Source: Rutidosis leptorrhynchoides (taxonomy: Eukaryota; Streptophyta; Magnoliopsida; Asterales; Asteraceae). Taken from it: a stretch of 64,000 bases of DNA. Positions within the stretch are counted from its first letter, which is position 1; each line of letters starts with the position of its first letter. Below the pieces are notes generated by a model. It did not search any database, was not told the DNA's origin, and saw only the letters and a list, made by a program, of their open reading frames with translations. A program made the translations under genes and the position numbers. Shown here in pieces: positions 25,503-37,066 of this stretch. The stretch covers positions 542,553,001-542,617,000 of the forward strand of contig NC_092335.1 in NCBI RefSeq assembly GCF_046630445.1. Direction: 5' to 3'.

Positions 25503-25579
25503 CTCCTCATCACTCTGGTCGAGAGATTCAAGTATAATTGGTTCAGAGAGTTCTTCTAGAACGAAGTCCTCTATAGTGA

Positions 25580-27544
25580 TTAAAAGATCAAAATAAGGTG
25601 GAGTGAAGATTGGGTTGGTGTGGAGTGGTTATTATTCTTGTCTTCTACTTCTATCTTCTTCTCTACATTCTCGAAATTTGGTTCACGGAAGATGACTTCA
25701 TTAGTGGATATGGTATTTATTTCGCCGTTCCAATCAGAAGGACATACAGACTCGTTGATCGTGAAAGTGACCTCTTCTTTACGGGCTCTCAAGGTGATAG
25801 TCTGTGAATAAACATCAACGATCGCTTTGGCTGTATTCATGAAAGGCCTTCCTAAGATGATAGGGATTTTCATGTCTTCTTTATAGTTCATAACCACAAA
25901 GTCAGTCGGAAAGAGGTATTTGTCGACCTTAACCATGACGTTCTCAGTTATTCCCTTAGGATATCTAGTGGATTGGTCAACTAGCTGGATGCTCATTTTT
26001 GTAGGGTTAAGGTTTCCAATTTCGAGTCTCTGAAACAGTGAGTAGGGCATGAGATTGATGCTGGTACCAAGGTCAGCGAGAAAATAGATAGTACCAGATT
26101 GGTAGATAGAACAAGGGAGGGTAAATCGTCCGGTATCCCCTAGCTTTTCAGGAAGAGTATTTAAGAGAATGGCTGAACAATCCGCATTCAGCGGGACATT
26201 GGGTACTTCGGGTAACTAATCCTTGGTTGATAGGAGTTTCCTAAAATACTTTTTACTATGACGATTTTTAGACACAGTGTCCAAAAATTTACCGTCAAGC
26301 TTGAAAGATTTCATCTTGTTATGTCTTTGCTTGAGACGGCTCGGGAATGGAATGGGTGTTTTCCCATTGGGTTTAGGTGATGACTCAATGACTACTATGG
26401 AACAGGTATTAGTTAGTTTCTTCTCCTTAGAAGAAACTAAAGGTTGGCTATGTTCCACCTATGAGTCATTTTTAGGACAACCTAGAGAATTGAGACGTTG
26501 ATTTAGCTGGCTTATTTGATTTTCAAGACTACTCAAGCGATTAGTCATGACTAAGTTAGCTGCGTCTTGTCTTGCTGTGATCATGTTGATGATATGCAGT
26601 AGGACATCGTCTGGACTTGTCTCTGGTGGGGCAGTGGGTTTAGTGGGTGGGTTGTGTGGATGAGCTAGGATCTTATCAGAGTAAACAACGGAGTCCTCAC
26701 ATTCAGCCTCGGATACCTTGGCCGAATGTGGTTCAGTATAATTCTGGCATAGTTGCACTTGAGACACATGTTGCTGGAGTTTCTTTAGCTCTCCGACTTC
26801 TTTGGTGAGGTTTTCTATTTGGTCCGAGAGAAATTTGATGGTTTTATTTTTGATAGGATCGGAGGCGGAAAGCGATGTTGCTGATGAAATGTGCTCTTCC
26901 GTGTTCCAATCGTGATGGTGCATAGTCATTTCCTCGATCAATCTCCAAGCCTCGTCTACGGTGAATTTCATGAAGTTACCTTGAGAAACAACATCAAGAG
27001 TAGACTTGTTGTTCTAATTCACACCTTTGTAGAAGGTCAAAATCTGATCAGAGCTCTCAAGATGGTGATTCGGGCATCTTCGAAGCAAGTGTTTGAATCT
27101 TTCCCATGCAGTATAGAGTAATTCATCGTATGCTTGTTGAAAGTTTACGATGTCATTCCTAAGTCTGATTTGTTTTGATGGGGGAAAGTGCTTGATTAAG
27201 AAAGTTGTTGCTATTTCCTCCCATGAGGTGATAGAGTTGGGTTCTAACCCCTCAAACCAGGCTTTTGCATGAAGAGTTAAGGAATAGGGGAACAAATACA
27301 GACGAACTACATCTTATTCAACCCCGTTTTGCTTATATGAGTTGGATAAGGAGAGTAATCTATCTAAGTGAGAGTTAGGATCGTCAATTGGTAAGCCATG
27401 GAATAGACAGTGATTCTGAATGAGTTGTATAAAGCTATGCTTAAGCACAAAAGACGCTCCGTTAACCTCTGGATAGAGTATCGGTCCTCCTCGTCCTTCT
27501 AACGGGGGTTTGGTGATGTCAGCGAGAGTGATGCGTGCGGCCAT
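25580..27544 (-). pseudogene. gag-protease of element B with four in-frame stops
   Basis: One frame runs from ATG at 27544 to 25580. In order: a gag N-terminal region; the conserved retrotransposon gag core (AKAWFEGLEPNSITSWEE, FLIKHFPP, AWERFKHLLRRCPNH, QILTFYKGVN); a linker with a coiled segment; and a retropepsin-like domain with DLGTS as its catalytic motif, followed by MPYSLFQRL and IPIILGRPFMNT. Stops interrupt it at 27314-27316, 27014-27016, 26459-26461 and 26216-26218, three of them TAG. Without these the frame is continuous. Known role: gag packages element RNA and protease matures it. This copy is not functional. Confidence 0.85.
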
Positions 27545-27834
27545 CGTAGCACTATCGGCAGATAAGTGTGGATCTCGTCGGATGGGTACAATGTATGATA
27601 TCGGATAGAAGAAAGGATGTGTCGGAAGAATTCTTAGCGGTCTAAGTAGGTTAAACTATCCTAAAGGTTCACTAATAAGGAAGTCCATTTTAAACTTTTT
27701 AATATTAATCTAAATTAAGCTAATATTATCTAACGTAACTACGGTAAACTAGTAACTTCTGACAAAGCTAGCCTCAGTCAAAAGGGTCTCTTAAACACTA
27801 ACTAATCTAAACAGGCTCCAAATCGTACTACCGC

Positions 27835-27852
27835 TCCCCGACAGCGGCGCCA
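27835..27852 (-). other. Primer-binding site of element B (tRNA-Asp type)
   Basis: On the minus strand TGGCGCCGCTGTCGGGGA differs at two positions from the Athila-type tRNA-Asp primer complement TGGCGCCGTTGCCGGGGA (from memory). It lies 18 bases after the 5' LTR. Confidence 0.8.
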
Positions 27853-27870
27853 AAAATTTAACTACTCCCG

Positions 27871-30170
27871 TGATATGCTCGAATCGGACGGTTTATTTAT
27901 GCGGTGTCGTTAGGTCGCAAAATGTCAATTCAGGATATCAACAAAAGAAGTTGATTGTTTAATTTATATATGCTGGGCCTAAATCTATTATTCCTTCCTA
28001 TGGGTTAGCAAGGACAAATATGGCCTAGGTTCGTTCCTTGAGCGGTCGAATTTGAAGCGGAGCTTATTCAGATAATCTAGTAATTAAGATTGGGTTTGTA
28101 CACAATTTAGTATCCAAGACTAGTGGCTAGGTACACCTTGTGTGGAGAGGCAGGATCCTTTTGGTCCCAATAAATTGGTGACTATTCGGAAAATCCAACA
28201 ACCAAGTCCAACCGGTTTATTCTAGACACCACTTTATCCGGAATATCAAATTGTGTAAAGACAATAGTTGGGTTGATTTGATTTATAATTGTAATTAAAA
28301 TATTAAAGCAATATAATTAAAATAAGCTAGCTAGCATGCAATAGCTAAGGACAGAGAAGACGTGGTTCACCATGATTTAAGATAACGTGGTGTCGGGATG
28401 ATTGCGAGACACTCATTGGTTAGATATACCTTGGTGTAAACACTAGATTCCCTACTAAGCGGTTTCTCAATTAACATGTCACGAGGAACTAGGCTTTGAA
28501 GATTCTGTTCGGATGGACTATGCTCAACTCCCGACGCTTTATCCGGTTTAAGGATATAAGCGGCCCATCTTGGATGCAATGCATACCTTGGGCGCACGAA
28601 CAAAGTAGCATAGCCATATACATATAATATCCAACCTTTCTTAACACCTTAGTGTATTACCCAAATGAGTGGTTATGATTGTGTTTCGAATTCCTTTCTG
28701 TCAATGGTTTGGTAAAATATAAGGGTTTGTAGACAAATTAGAACATCTGATAGTTCTCAGTCATCCTTAAAGATTTATAAGCTTAGTTTGTATTGTAGTG
28801 CGTAAAACCCCCATTTATGATTTAAACCAGCCCTTACTTAAATCTACCCAATAAATCCCTTAGTTATCCACCATGTACTTGACTTATAGTGGTTCCATAG
28901 CTTCTAACCTTGACCATGCTCAAGTGGTCCTATAGTACATCAACATTGTACTCCACTGTTGCAACAGTATTTCCTCGAGTCTTATACTCTTGACCAATGT
29001 CTTAATCTGGTCATACGGTAATTCTTCATGTACTTTATAGTATTTCCGATGGGTTCCTACCTTGACCAATGTATAAACACAGATAATTAATTACCCTTAT
29101 AATGTCGACTTTATAAAAGGTTTTAATCACGTTTATTGGTGGAAGGACGATAATAACGAGGTTTAATATCATAGACAGAAAGCGAGTACGAAACGATAAT
29201 CATCCCTAACTAACATTATTAAATCATGGCAAACAATCAAGCAATTACTCACACATCATGGCAACAAGCATTTCTAATATTAATAAATCACAACATCAAA
29301 CAAGAATATTATAATAAATTAATAAAAGAAAGGATGGATGTTACCGAATAATGTCGACAGAATAACACTTGTGTTTCTTTAAAATATCCATAGCGTTACA
29401 ATGCTTGAAAGCTTCTACTACTAACTACATACTATTCTTCTATTGATCACTAGAGAGCGACAATAGAGAGATATCTACATTATTCCTAACCCTGTACTTT
29501 TCTCTCTCTAGAATCTAGAGAGAGAAAGTAGAGAGAGAACTAATCTCCTATAGAACACTAGAGAGCGACTATAGAGAGATATTTGAGAGAGAAGTGAAGA
29601 ATTGGTGTGTGTTGAAATGAGAAATGAAGTCCTCCTTTTATAAGCAAAGATGATGGCAAAATTGTAATTTTTTGGCTGAAAAATGGCTTGCCACTTGGCA
29701 GGCCGTTTGGCAGGGGGTTTGTGAGCCAGGCAAGCCATTTTTGATGCCCGTTTGCTGGCAGGCCATTTTCAAGCCTGGCAGGCCCTTTGGAAAGGGGTTT
29801 GGCAAGCCGTTTGCTGGATCGAACTTGTCTTTTACCGTTTTCGCTCTAGAATCTTCGTTTTAGCTCCATTTTTGACGATTCTTGTGCCCACGCATTCGTA
29901 ATTGAATATCCTACAATGGGAGATTAAGTAAATAAACTTTTCCAAAAATTATAAAATAAGTTATTTAAACGCGAGTTAATCGTCTTAGCCGGGTTTGCTC
30001 GTTTTTTCTCGTTTTTCATCTGTTTTTAGTGATTCTTGAAACATAGCCTTTGTAATTACTAAATCCACCAAATTAACCAACAAATTGATTATTTTGGCGA
30101 TAAAGTTTGGAACTTTATGGTTTTAGGGATCAATATCGGGGTAAAAAACGTGACTTTTTGGCCGATATCA
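27871..30170 (-). repeat. 5' LTR of element B
   Basis: 2300 bp, ends TGATATGCTCG and GCCGATATCA. The TATA-like sequence on the minus strand is at about 29634-29644. The GGCAGGCCGTTTGGC array at about 29690-29815 lacks a 13-bp unit present in the other LTR near 22260-22285. Confidence 0.95.
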
Positions 30171-30175
30171 ATATT

Positions 30176-32042
30176 TCATCCACCGACGTTAGCGAACCGT
30201 CTGAATGAGGGTTCGTTAAACCCGTATGGAAACACAACATACGTTCACGCTTACACTTACACCCTGCAAGTGTAACTGATGATAATTGGATTTGAGGATT
30301 ATTATTCTAACTCGTACGTGGAATGTTTGTTTTCGTACTTGTGTTCAAAGTATAAAAGTATAAACCGTATATGTTTCTCATCCCATGATTTAGAAGTATA
30401 AAAGTTGTTGAAAAGATGGGACTATGATCTCACCTTGAGTGCACGAGTATAAAGGTACTTCACAAAGTAAACGTGTGCATGAATAAATGCTAGTCTTGAC
30501 CTAAACAAGTAGGTTGTATCAATTACCGGTTACAACACAAGGTCGGACGAAATGTGTTCAATTAGTCATATGGCTCATTACGACTCGATTAATATAGCAT
30601 GTGAATCAAGTTGTCAAGTTTCATGCAAGATATAAGTATAAAAGCACGTTAGAACGATTGTATAAGTGTTTGGTCAAGTTTGACTAAAAGTCAAACTTAG
30701 TCAAAGTCAAAGTCAAAGTCAACGGGGTCGGGTCGGGTATACGACAATTTTTATTCAATTAGTAATCATATATAAACATGTTGGCCAAGTTTCATGTTAA
30801 TCAGAGTTGCGAGTAAGCGGGGGTGAAAACGTGAAATCACAAAGTGAGTTTTGGTCAGCAGGAATCGGAGCCGAGCTCCAACCGACGCTCAAATAGGCAT
30901 GTGGGGGTCTTGAGCAGCGCTCCAGGCTGATCAGCAATTTGAGCAGTTTTGAACACTTAATGCACGGACCAAACTTCATTTTAACATAACTAATGATCCG
31001 GAAACACTAAAAACGCATACCATACATCGTTGGAAAGGTATTCTAATGAGGAATACCCCTAAACATATATCATCAATAAAATTCATCATTTACAATAACA
31101 AAAACCTCGTCGAATGATCATTATTTAACGTTTCAAGCTCAAAAATGCAAATGGTGATTCGGGAATCCAATTTACACATACGATATGCCGTTTCGAAGGT
31201 AATTAAACATACATTGCAACTAAACACTTACTAACAACATTTCATAGCATTTAATGCATCAAAATTCATATTCAAGGTTACTAAACCCTAACCCAAAAAT
31301 CATGAATTCAACAATTTTGTTAATGAAGCTTTTCTAAATCAACCTACATACCAAAACGAAGCTAATGATGCTAGTAACACATTTAATACATGAGCTTTAA
31401 CATCTAACAACATTTAATCAACCAAAATCCAAGATTTAACAAACCCATTTCAAATGTTCATGCTAGTTATTCAAAACAAACAAATCGAGCAAACCATTTA
31501 CATACACAACAACCAAGTGAGCCATAGACACTAATTAACACCATTTCAAGTCTATAAAACGAATTTAGAGAAATCTAGAGTTTTTAGAAAGTTACCCAAA
31601 AGAGATGAAGCTAGTATCAAAACATAGAAGATGAAGAGAGCATTCCAAAAGTACAATTTGTTTTGTTGGAAGCTTGCTAGGCTTGAATTAGATGATGATT
31701 CTTTGTTGAAGATGAAAATGGTGAAAGATGGAAGTAGTAAATGAGAGAAAAAGAGAAAAGAAAAGAAAATCAAATGAATGGTGGGGAGGAGGGGTTTGAC
31801 TAGTTGACCTAGTCAACTAGTTTGGTTCCTTGGCAGCTTTACCCCTCGAGTTTAAAAGCGGGTGTGTGAATTAACCAAACGAATTATTTTAAATACGCGA
31901 GAGTAAACGGAAGATGTTAAAATTCAACAACGGGAATATTAAAAACGTTAGTTAACGAAAGGTACGAATTTAGATAACGGAAGATATTATCTAAAAAAAG
32001 ACGGGCGTTAAAATAAATTAACTAAAAAGGCGGGTTATTACA
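30176..32042 (-). mobile_element. Solo LTR A, right part
   Basis: Continuation of LTR A after the nested element B, ending AAAGGCGGGTTATTACA at 32042. It includes the sequence of the presumed transcribed part on the minus strand, with CT-rich stretches at 31740-31780. After it the LINE frame resumes. Confidence 0.8.
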
Positions 32043-33294
<1,252 letters not shown>

Positions 33295-36003
33295 TGTAAC
33301 GACCCGCACTTTTCCGATCGTTCTATACTTATGAGATTAATATTTACATAAATTAAACCTTACCAACATGATAAGCAATCCAAATTGCTGAGACTTATGT
33401 TTTTGAAAAGAGTTTTACACAACGTTTGACCGTCTAGTTTGACCGATGATATCACGAACTATACAATATATGATAATTATACATACATATTTAACATGAT
33501 CTAAGGATGTTTTAATATCTCATTTTGTATTAATAACAAAAAGTCATAAGTATATTTTGAAACTACTAACTTAAGTTTTCAAAACAATAACCTACGTAAC
33601 GTTATTCGACATAAATACTGATGATTTATAATGTTTATACATATATCGTATAAGTAATGTATTTAATCATTTTTAAAGGGCTTTTATACATAAAACAATA
33701 TAAGTATATTTACAAAAGATAGTTATATTTGAATTCTCGTTCAGTTTCCTCAATAATCCTATACGTATATCTAGGGTACTATACACAGCTTCTAGAAGTA
33801 TTTACTATTGGTATATACCAATAGAAATCTTCAATTATTGGAATAATATGTCATTCATGACATAATAAATTTTAACTTATCTTAGATATTTTCACTAAAA
33901 ACCAAATTTTCAAGCCTATAAATAAGCACCATTTCTAACTCATTTTTACACATTCATTTTCCAAATTTTACTTCCAATTTTCACACACACTTGCAAGAAC
34001 TCTCTCAACTTTTATTTTACTACTTCTTTCCAGCAACTTTACATTTTAAACTTGAGGTAAAAACTCTACTTCAACTCTTTTTCAATTCATATATTTAAAG
34101 CTATATATATAAGAGTTTATAAACTAGAACATAGTTTGAATGATTTCAAACTTGTTCGCAAACTAAATAGATCCTTCTAACTTAACTTTTAAAATACTTC
34201 AATACCTGTAACATATCTTAATTATATGCTAACTTAACAAGGTATAACTTGGTTTTTCAAAGAACACCTTAAAAACTGAATTTACGACGTCGGAGTGCAA
34301 CCGGGGGCTGTTTTGGGTTGGATAATTAAAAACCATCTTAAACTTTGAATTGGAGGTTTATTTTCTGGAAAAATGATTTTTACTATGAATATGATAACAC
34401 ATAAAAATTTCATGATTTAACTCAAAGTATAAGTATTTTTAGAAAAATAATCATTTGAGGTTGTTTACATGATGGAAAATGATTAACTTCATAAGTTTCA
34501 CTAAAGTTTGACCTATGCCGTGTGATTTTGAATACAAACTAAGGTATTTACAGTTCATAGTCTTAAAGAGGGACTCGATCCAAGGAGATGTCAAGTTGAA
34601 TCAACGAAAACGGAGTTGTAACGAAGAAACTATGACCGAAACAAAATCGGATATCCAAGACTAGTTTAGCCACGAAAATAATTGGGAAAAAATTAAATAA
34701 ATCACATCTTTTTAAGTTAACATGATATTTTATATATATGTACTTATAATTCAATTTTATATGGTTCAGGATCACCCGTAAACAACACGAGAAGATTAAT
34801 CATAAGATCCCATGATTGTACGCAACACGTCATTTGACAACACCGGTACTTTATGTACGCAACACGTCATTTGACAACACCGGTACCATGGGTCAAGATT
34901 AATCTCGACCAATACATATACGATGGGGTTTTATTTATTTCGTTGGGGGTTTTATTTATTTCATTGCGGGTATATTAAACATCTAAAAATGAACCATTAA
35001 AATTGAATTACTAACAACGAACTGCTAACTACGGACTAAGGAATTATTCAAAGTATTAAAAGTATAACAAGTATATATATGTGACGTTTGTTTAAAAAGA
35101 AAAGGTATTGATATATTATATATGGATAGGTTCGTGATATCAACCGGAGACCAAGTCAAATTATATATATATCTTCAAGACGAAAGTGAGTATATAGTCC
35201 CACTTTTAAACTCTAAATATTTCGGGATGAGAATACATGTATTTTATGTTTTACGTTATGGACACAAGTAACTGAAAAATATATTCTACGTTGAGTTGTA
35301 CCACTGGCATACTTCCCTGTAGCTTGGTAACTGTTATTTACAGCGGTATTGTAAACGCGAATCCTGTTGATAGATCTATCGGGCCTGACAACCCCAACCG
35401 GACTGGACGACCAGTATTCAACGGTTGCACAGTACTTCGTTTTGTGACTACACTTGGTACGGTGTAGTAAGATTTCATATTAAAGGGAATATGCGACGTG
35501 ATTAAATGTTAAGTATGGTTACCAAGTGCTCAACCACTTAGAATATTTTTATTAAACTGTTTATATACGAAATCTTGTGGTCTATATATATATATTGCTG
35601 CCGGCATTAAACCTATATCTCACCAACTTTATGTTGACCTTTTAAAACATGTCTATTCTCAGGTGATTACTAAAGCTTCCGCTGCATTATGTTGAATTTG
35701 AGCAGGATCTTGCGTACGCATATTTGTGTCAAAAATAAAACTGCATACCCAAGGATTTGTGTTGTAAAATATGCTCGAAATCGTGTTGTTATCATTATAT
35801 GTAAAGTTTGTAAGTCGAAGATTATCGCTAAACGATAATCATCTTTTTATTGTCTAAAGCTTGTAACAAAAATAATGGTTATGGTTTGTAATGTATAATA
35901 TATGCAGTTTCTCTTTTAAAAATGTCGCATATAGAGGTCAATACCTCGCAATGAAATCATACGTTATCTAACACGTTCTTATGGTTAAGGACGGGTTATG
36001 ACA
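33295..36003 (+). repeat. 5' LTR of element F
   Basis: 2709 bp, TGTAACGACCC...GGGTTATGACA. It has a TATA-like TATAAATA at 33917-33924, a 32-bp direct repeat (34818-34849 and 34855-34886), and near the end the GAGGTCAATACCTC hairpin (35934-35947) followed by GCAATGAAATC. Confidence 0.97.
33917..33924 (+). promoter_or_regulatory. TATA box of element F LTR
   Basis: TATAAATA in the context CCTATAAATAAGCACC, followed by a TC-rich stretch that would be the transcript start region. An identical copy is at 42167-42174 in the 3' LTR. Confidence 0.65.
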
Positions 36004-36005
36004 TG

Positions 36006-36023
36006 TGGTATCAGAGCGGTGGT
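36006..36023 (+). other. Primer-binding site of element F (initiator tRNA-Met)
   Basis: TGGTATCAGAGCGGTGG starts two bases after the LTR end. The next 100 bases nearly match the leader of element C (3053 onward). Confidence 0.92.
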
Positions 36024-36191
36024 CTTAGCGAACCAGGTTTGCATTAGTGTGTCTAACCGATAAGTCGTTAGGATACATTAGTAAGTCTGGACTTTGACCG
36101 GGTCTGATTTAAAAACCATTGCTTATCATTGTTGGTTAAAATTTATATGTAAATATTATGTAGTACTAATGGGTTAGTTGTTATATGATAT

Positions 36192-36698
36192 ATGTCGGGC
36201 TCAAAACTTGTTATCACATTCAGCGACTCCGAACCAGAATCTTCAGATGGTGTTCCAGTCATTAACCTATCCGATGACGAAAATAATATCTTTGGGGAAG
36301 ACTCACAAATTCCGGATGAACCGACTATAGAGAACCCGGAAAGTGAACCCGAGGAGGAAAGTGAACCCGAGGAGGAAAGTGAACCCGAGGAGGAAAGTGA
36401 ACCCGAGGAGGAAAGTGAACCCGAGGAGGAAAGTGAACCCGAGGAAGAAATACAGGAAATTACAAAAGACGAGTTCGAACTAGGAAAGAAACGAAAGGCT
36501 AATGAATTAGAAAATTCAAATCCCGAGTTTAGTAAGGATGATGTGGCACCAACTCCACTAGACACTACCACCCCTATTTCCGCTATTCCTATTCGTGCTG
36601 TCCCGGCATCCAGTTCTTCAGCCCCACAGCCAAAATATAGGCAGACAGCTAGGATAAGCGTTAGGCCATTCCTTGAACCTAAACGTCCTAGAAAATAG
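36192..36698 (+). CDS. Extra acidic ORF upstream of gag in element F
   Basis: A 168-codon frame from ATG at 36192 in the leader, ending 368 bases before gag-pol. Residues 50-85 are six tandem copies of SEPEE encoded by identical 15-bp units. Around them the protein is Asp/Glu-rich, then has a basic KKRKA patch (possible nuclear signal), a Thr/Pro/Ser/Ala stretch and a basic end (LEPKRPRK). There is no known domain. It is not gag, which follows intact. Its openness in a young element and its protein-like composition suggest it is translated, but nothing else shows function. It could be an accessory protein of this family. Confidence 0.6.
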   Translation: MSGSKLVITFSDSEPESSDGVPVINLSDDENNIFGEDSQIPDEPTIENPESEPEEESEPEEESEPEEESEPEEESEPEEESEPEEEIQEITKDEFELGKKRKANELENSNPEFSKDDVAPTPLDTTTPISAIPIRAVPASSSSAPQPKYRQTARISVRPFLEPKRPRK

Positions 36699-36894
36699 AC
36701 CAAACGATGCGCTACCGTATTAAACCATGGGATCATATAATGTTTTGTATAATATTATTAGTGTGGTTTGCTTAATGTTCGATATAAAATAAGCATATGT
36801 AAAATAGTGAAGTGTGAAATGCAATAATTTTCCATGGTTAAGTATTATTTAGATGGTAGTAATTGATTCTGTACTAAGCTATTAAGTATGGACA

Positions 36895-36914
36895 TTAACG
36901 GGTAGGTACTACCC
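36895..36914 (+). promoter_or_regulatory. Internal polypurine-tract-like hairpin motif in F
   Basis: TTAACGGGTAGGTACTACCC sits 153 bases before gag-pol. Its first 15 bases equal the sequence abutting the 3' LTR (41530-41544). The inverted repeat GGGTA-GGTAC-TACCC is present. Internal counterparts are at 7480-7500 in C and 60072-60092 in G. Confidence 0.55.
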
Positions 36915-37066
36915 TAGATATAATTATAAAACGCTAATAAGAAGAAAAGGCTTTTATAATAATACCTGGTTCATATTATTAATAAGCTATAATGTACTGT
37001 AAATATACACTACATCTATAATATTCCATGTGAATAATTATTTTCTTTTCATTCTTATAGAAGAAT

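Larger units (their letters stand above)
20427..30170 (-). mobile_element. Non-autonomous Athila/Tat-like LTR retrotransposon B
   Basis: A 9744-bp element flanked by the exact duplication ATATT (20422-20426 and 30171-30175), nested in solo LTR A. It has LTRs of 2306 and 2300 bp, a tRNA-Asp-type primer site and a gag-protease frame. No reverse transcriptase, RNase H or integrase is seen in the space available. The downstream interior (22733-25040) is non-coding. Known: this arrangement, with a DLGTS-type protease and a CTTGAGGACAAGC tract before the 3' LTR, is typical of Athila/Tat-lineage derivatives. Confidence 0.9.

Noticed and set aside
36143-36736. Antisense 197-codon frame over the SEPEE ORF
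   Set aside because: Low-complexity shadow (SSGSL repeats) of the 15-bp units on the opposite strand.
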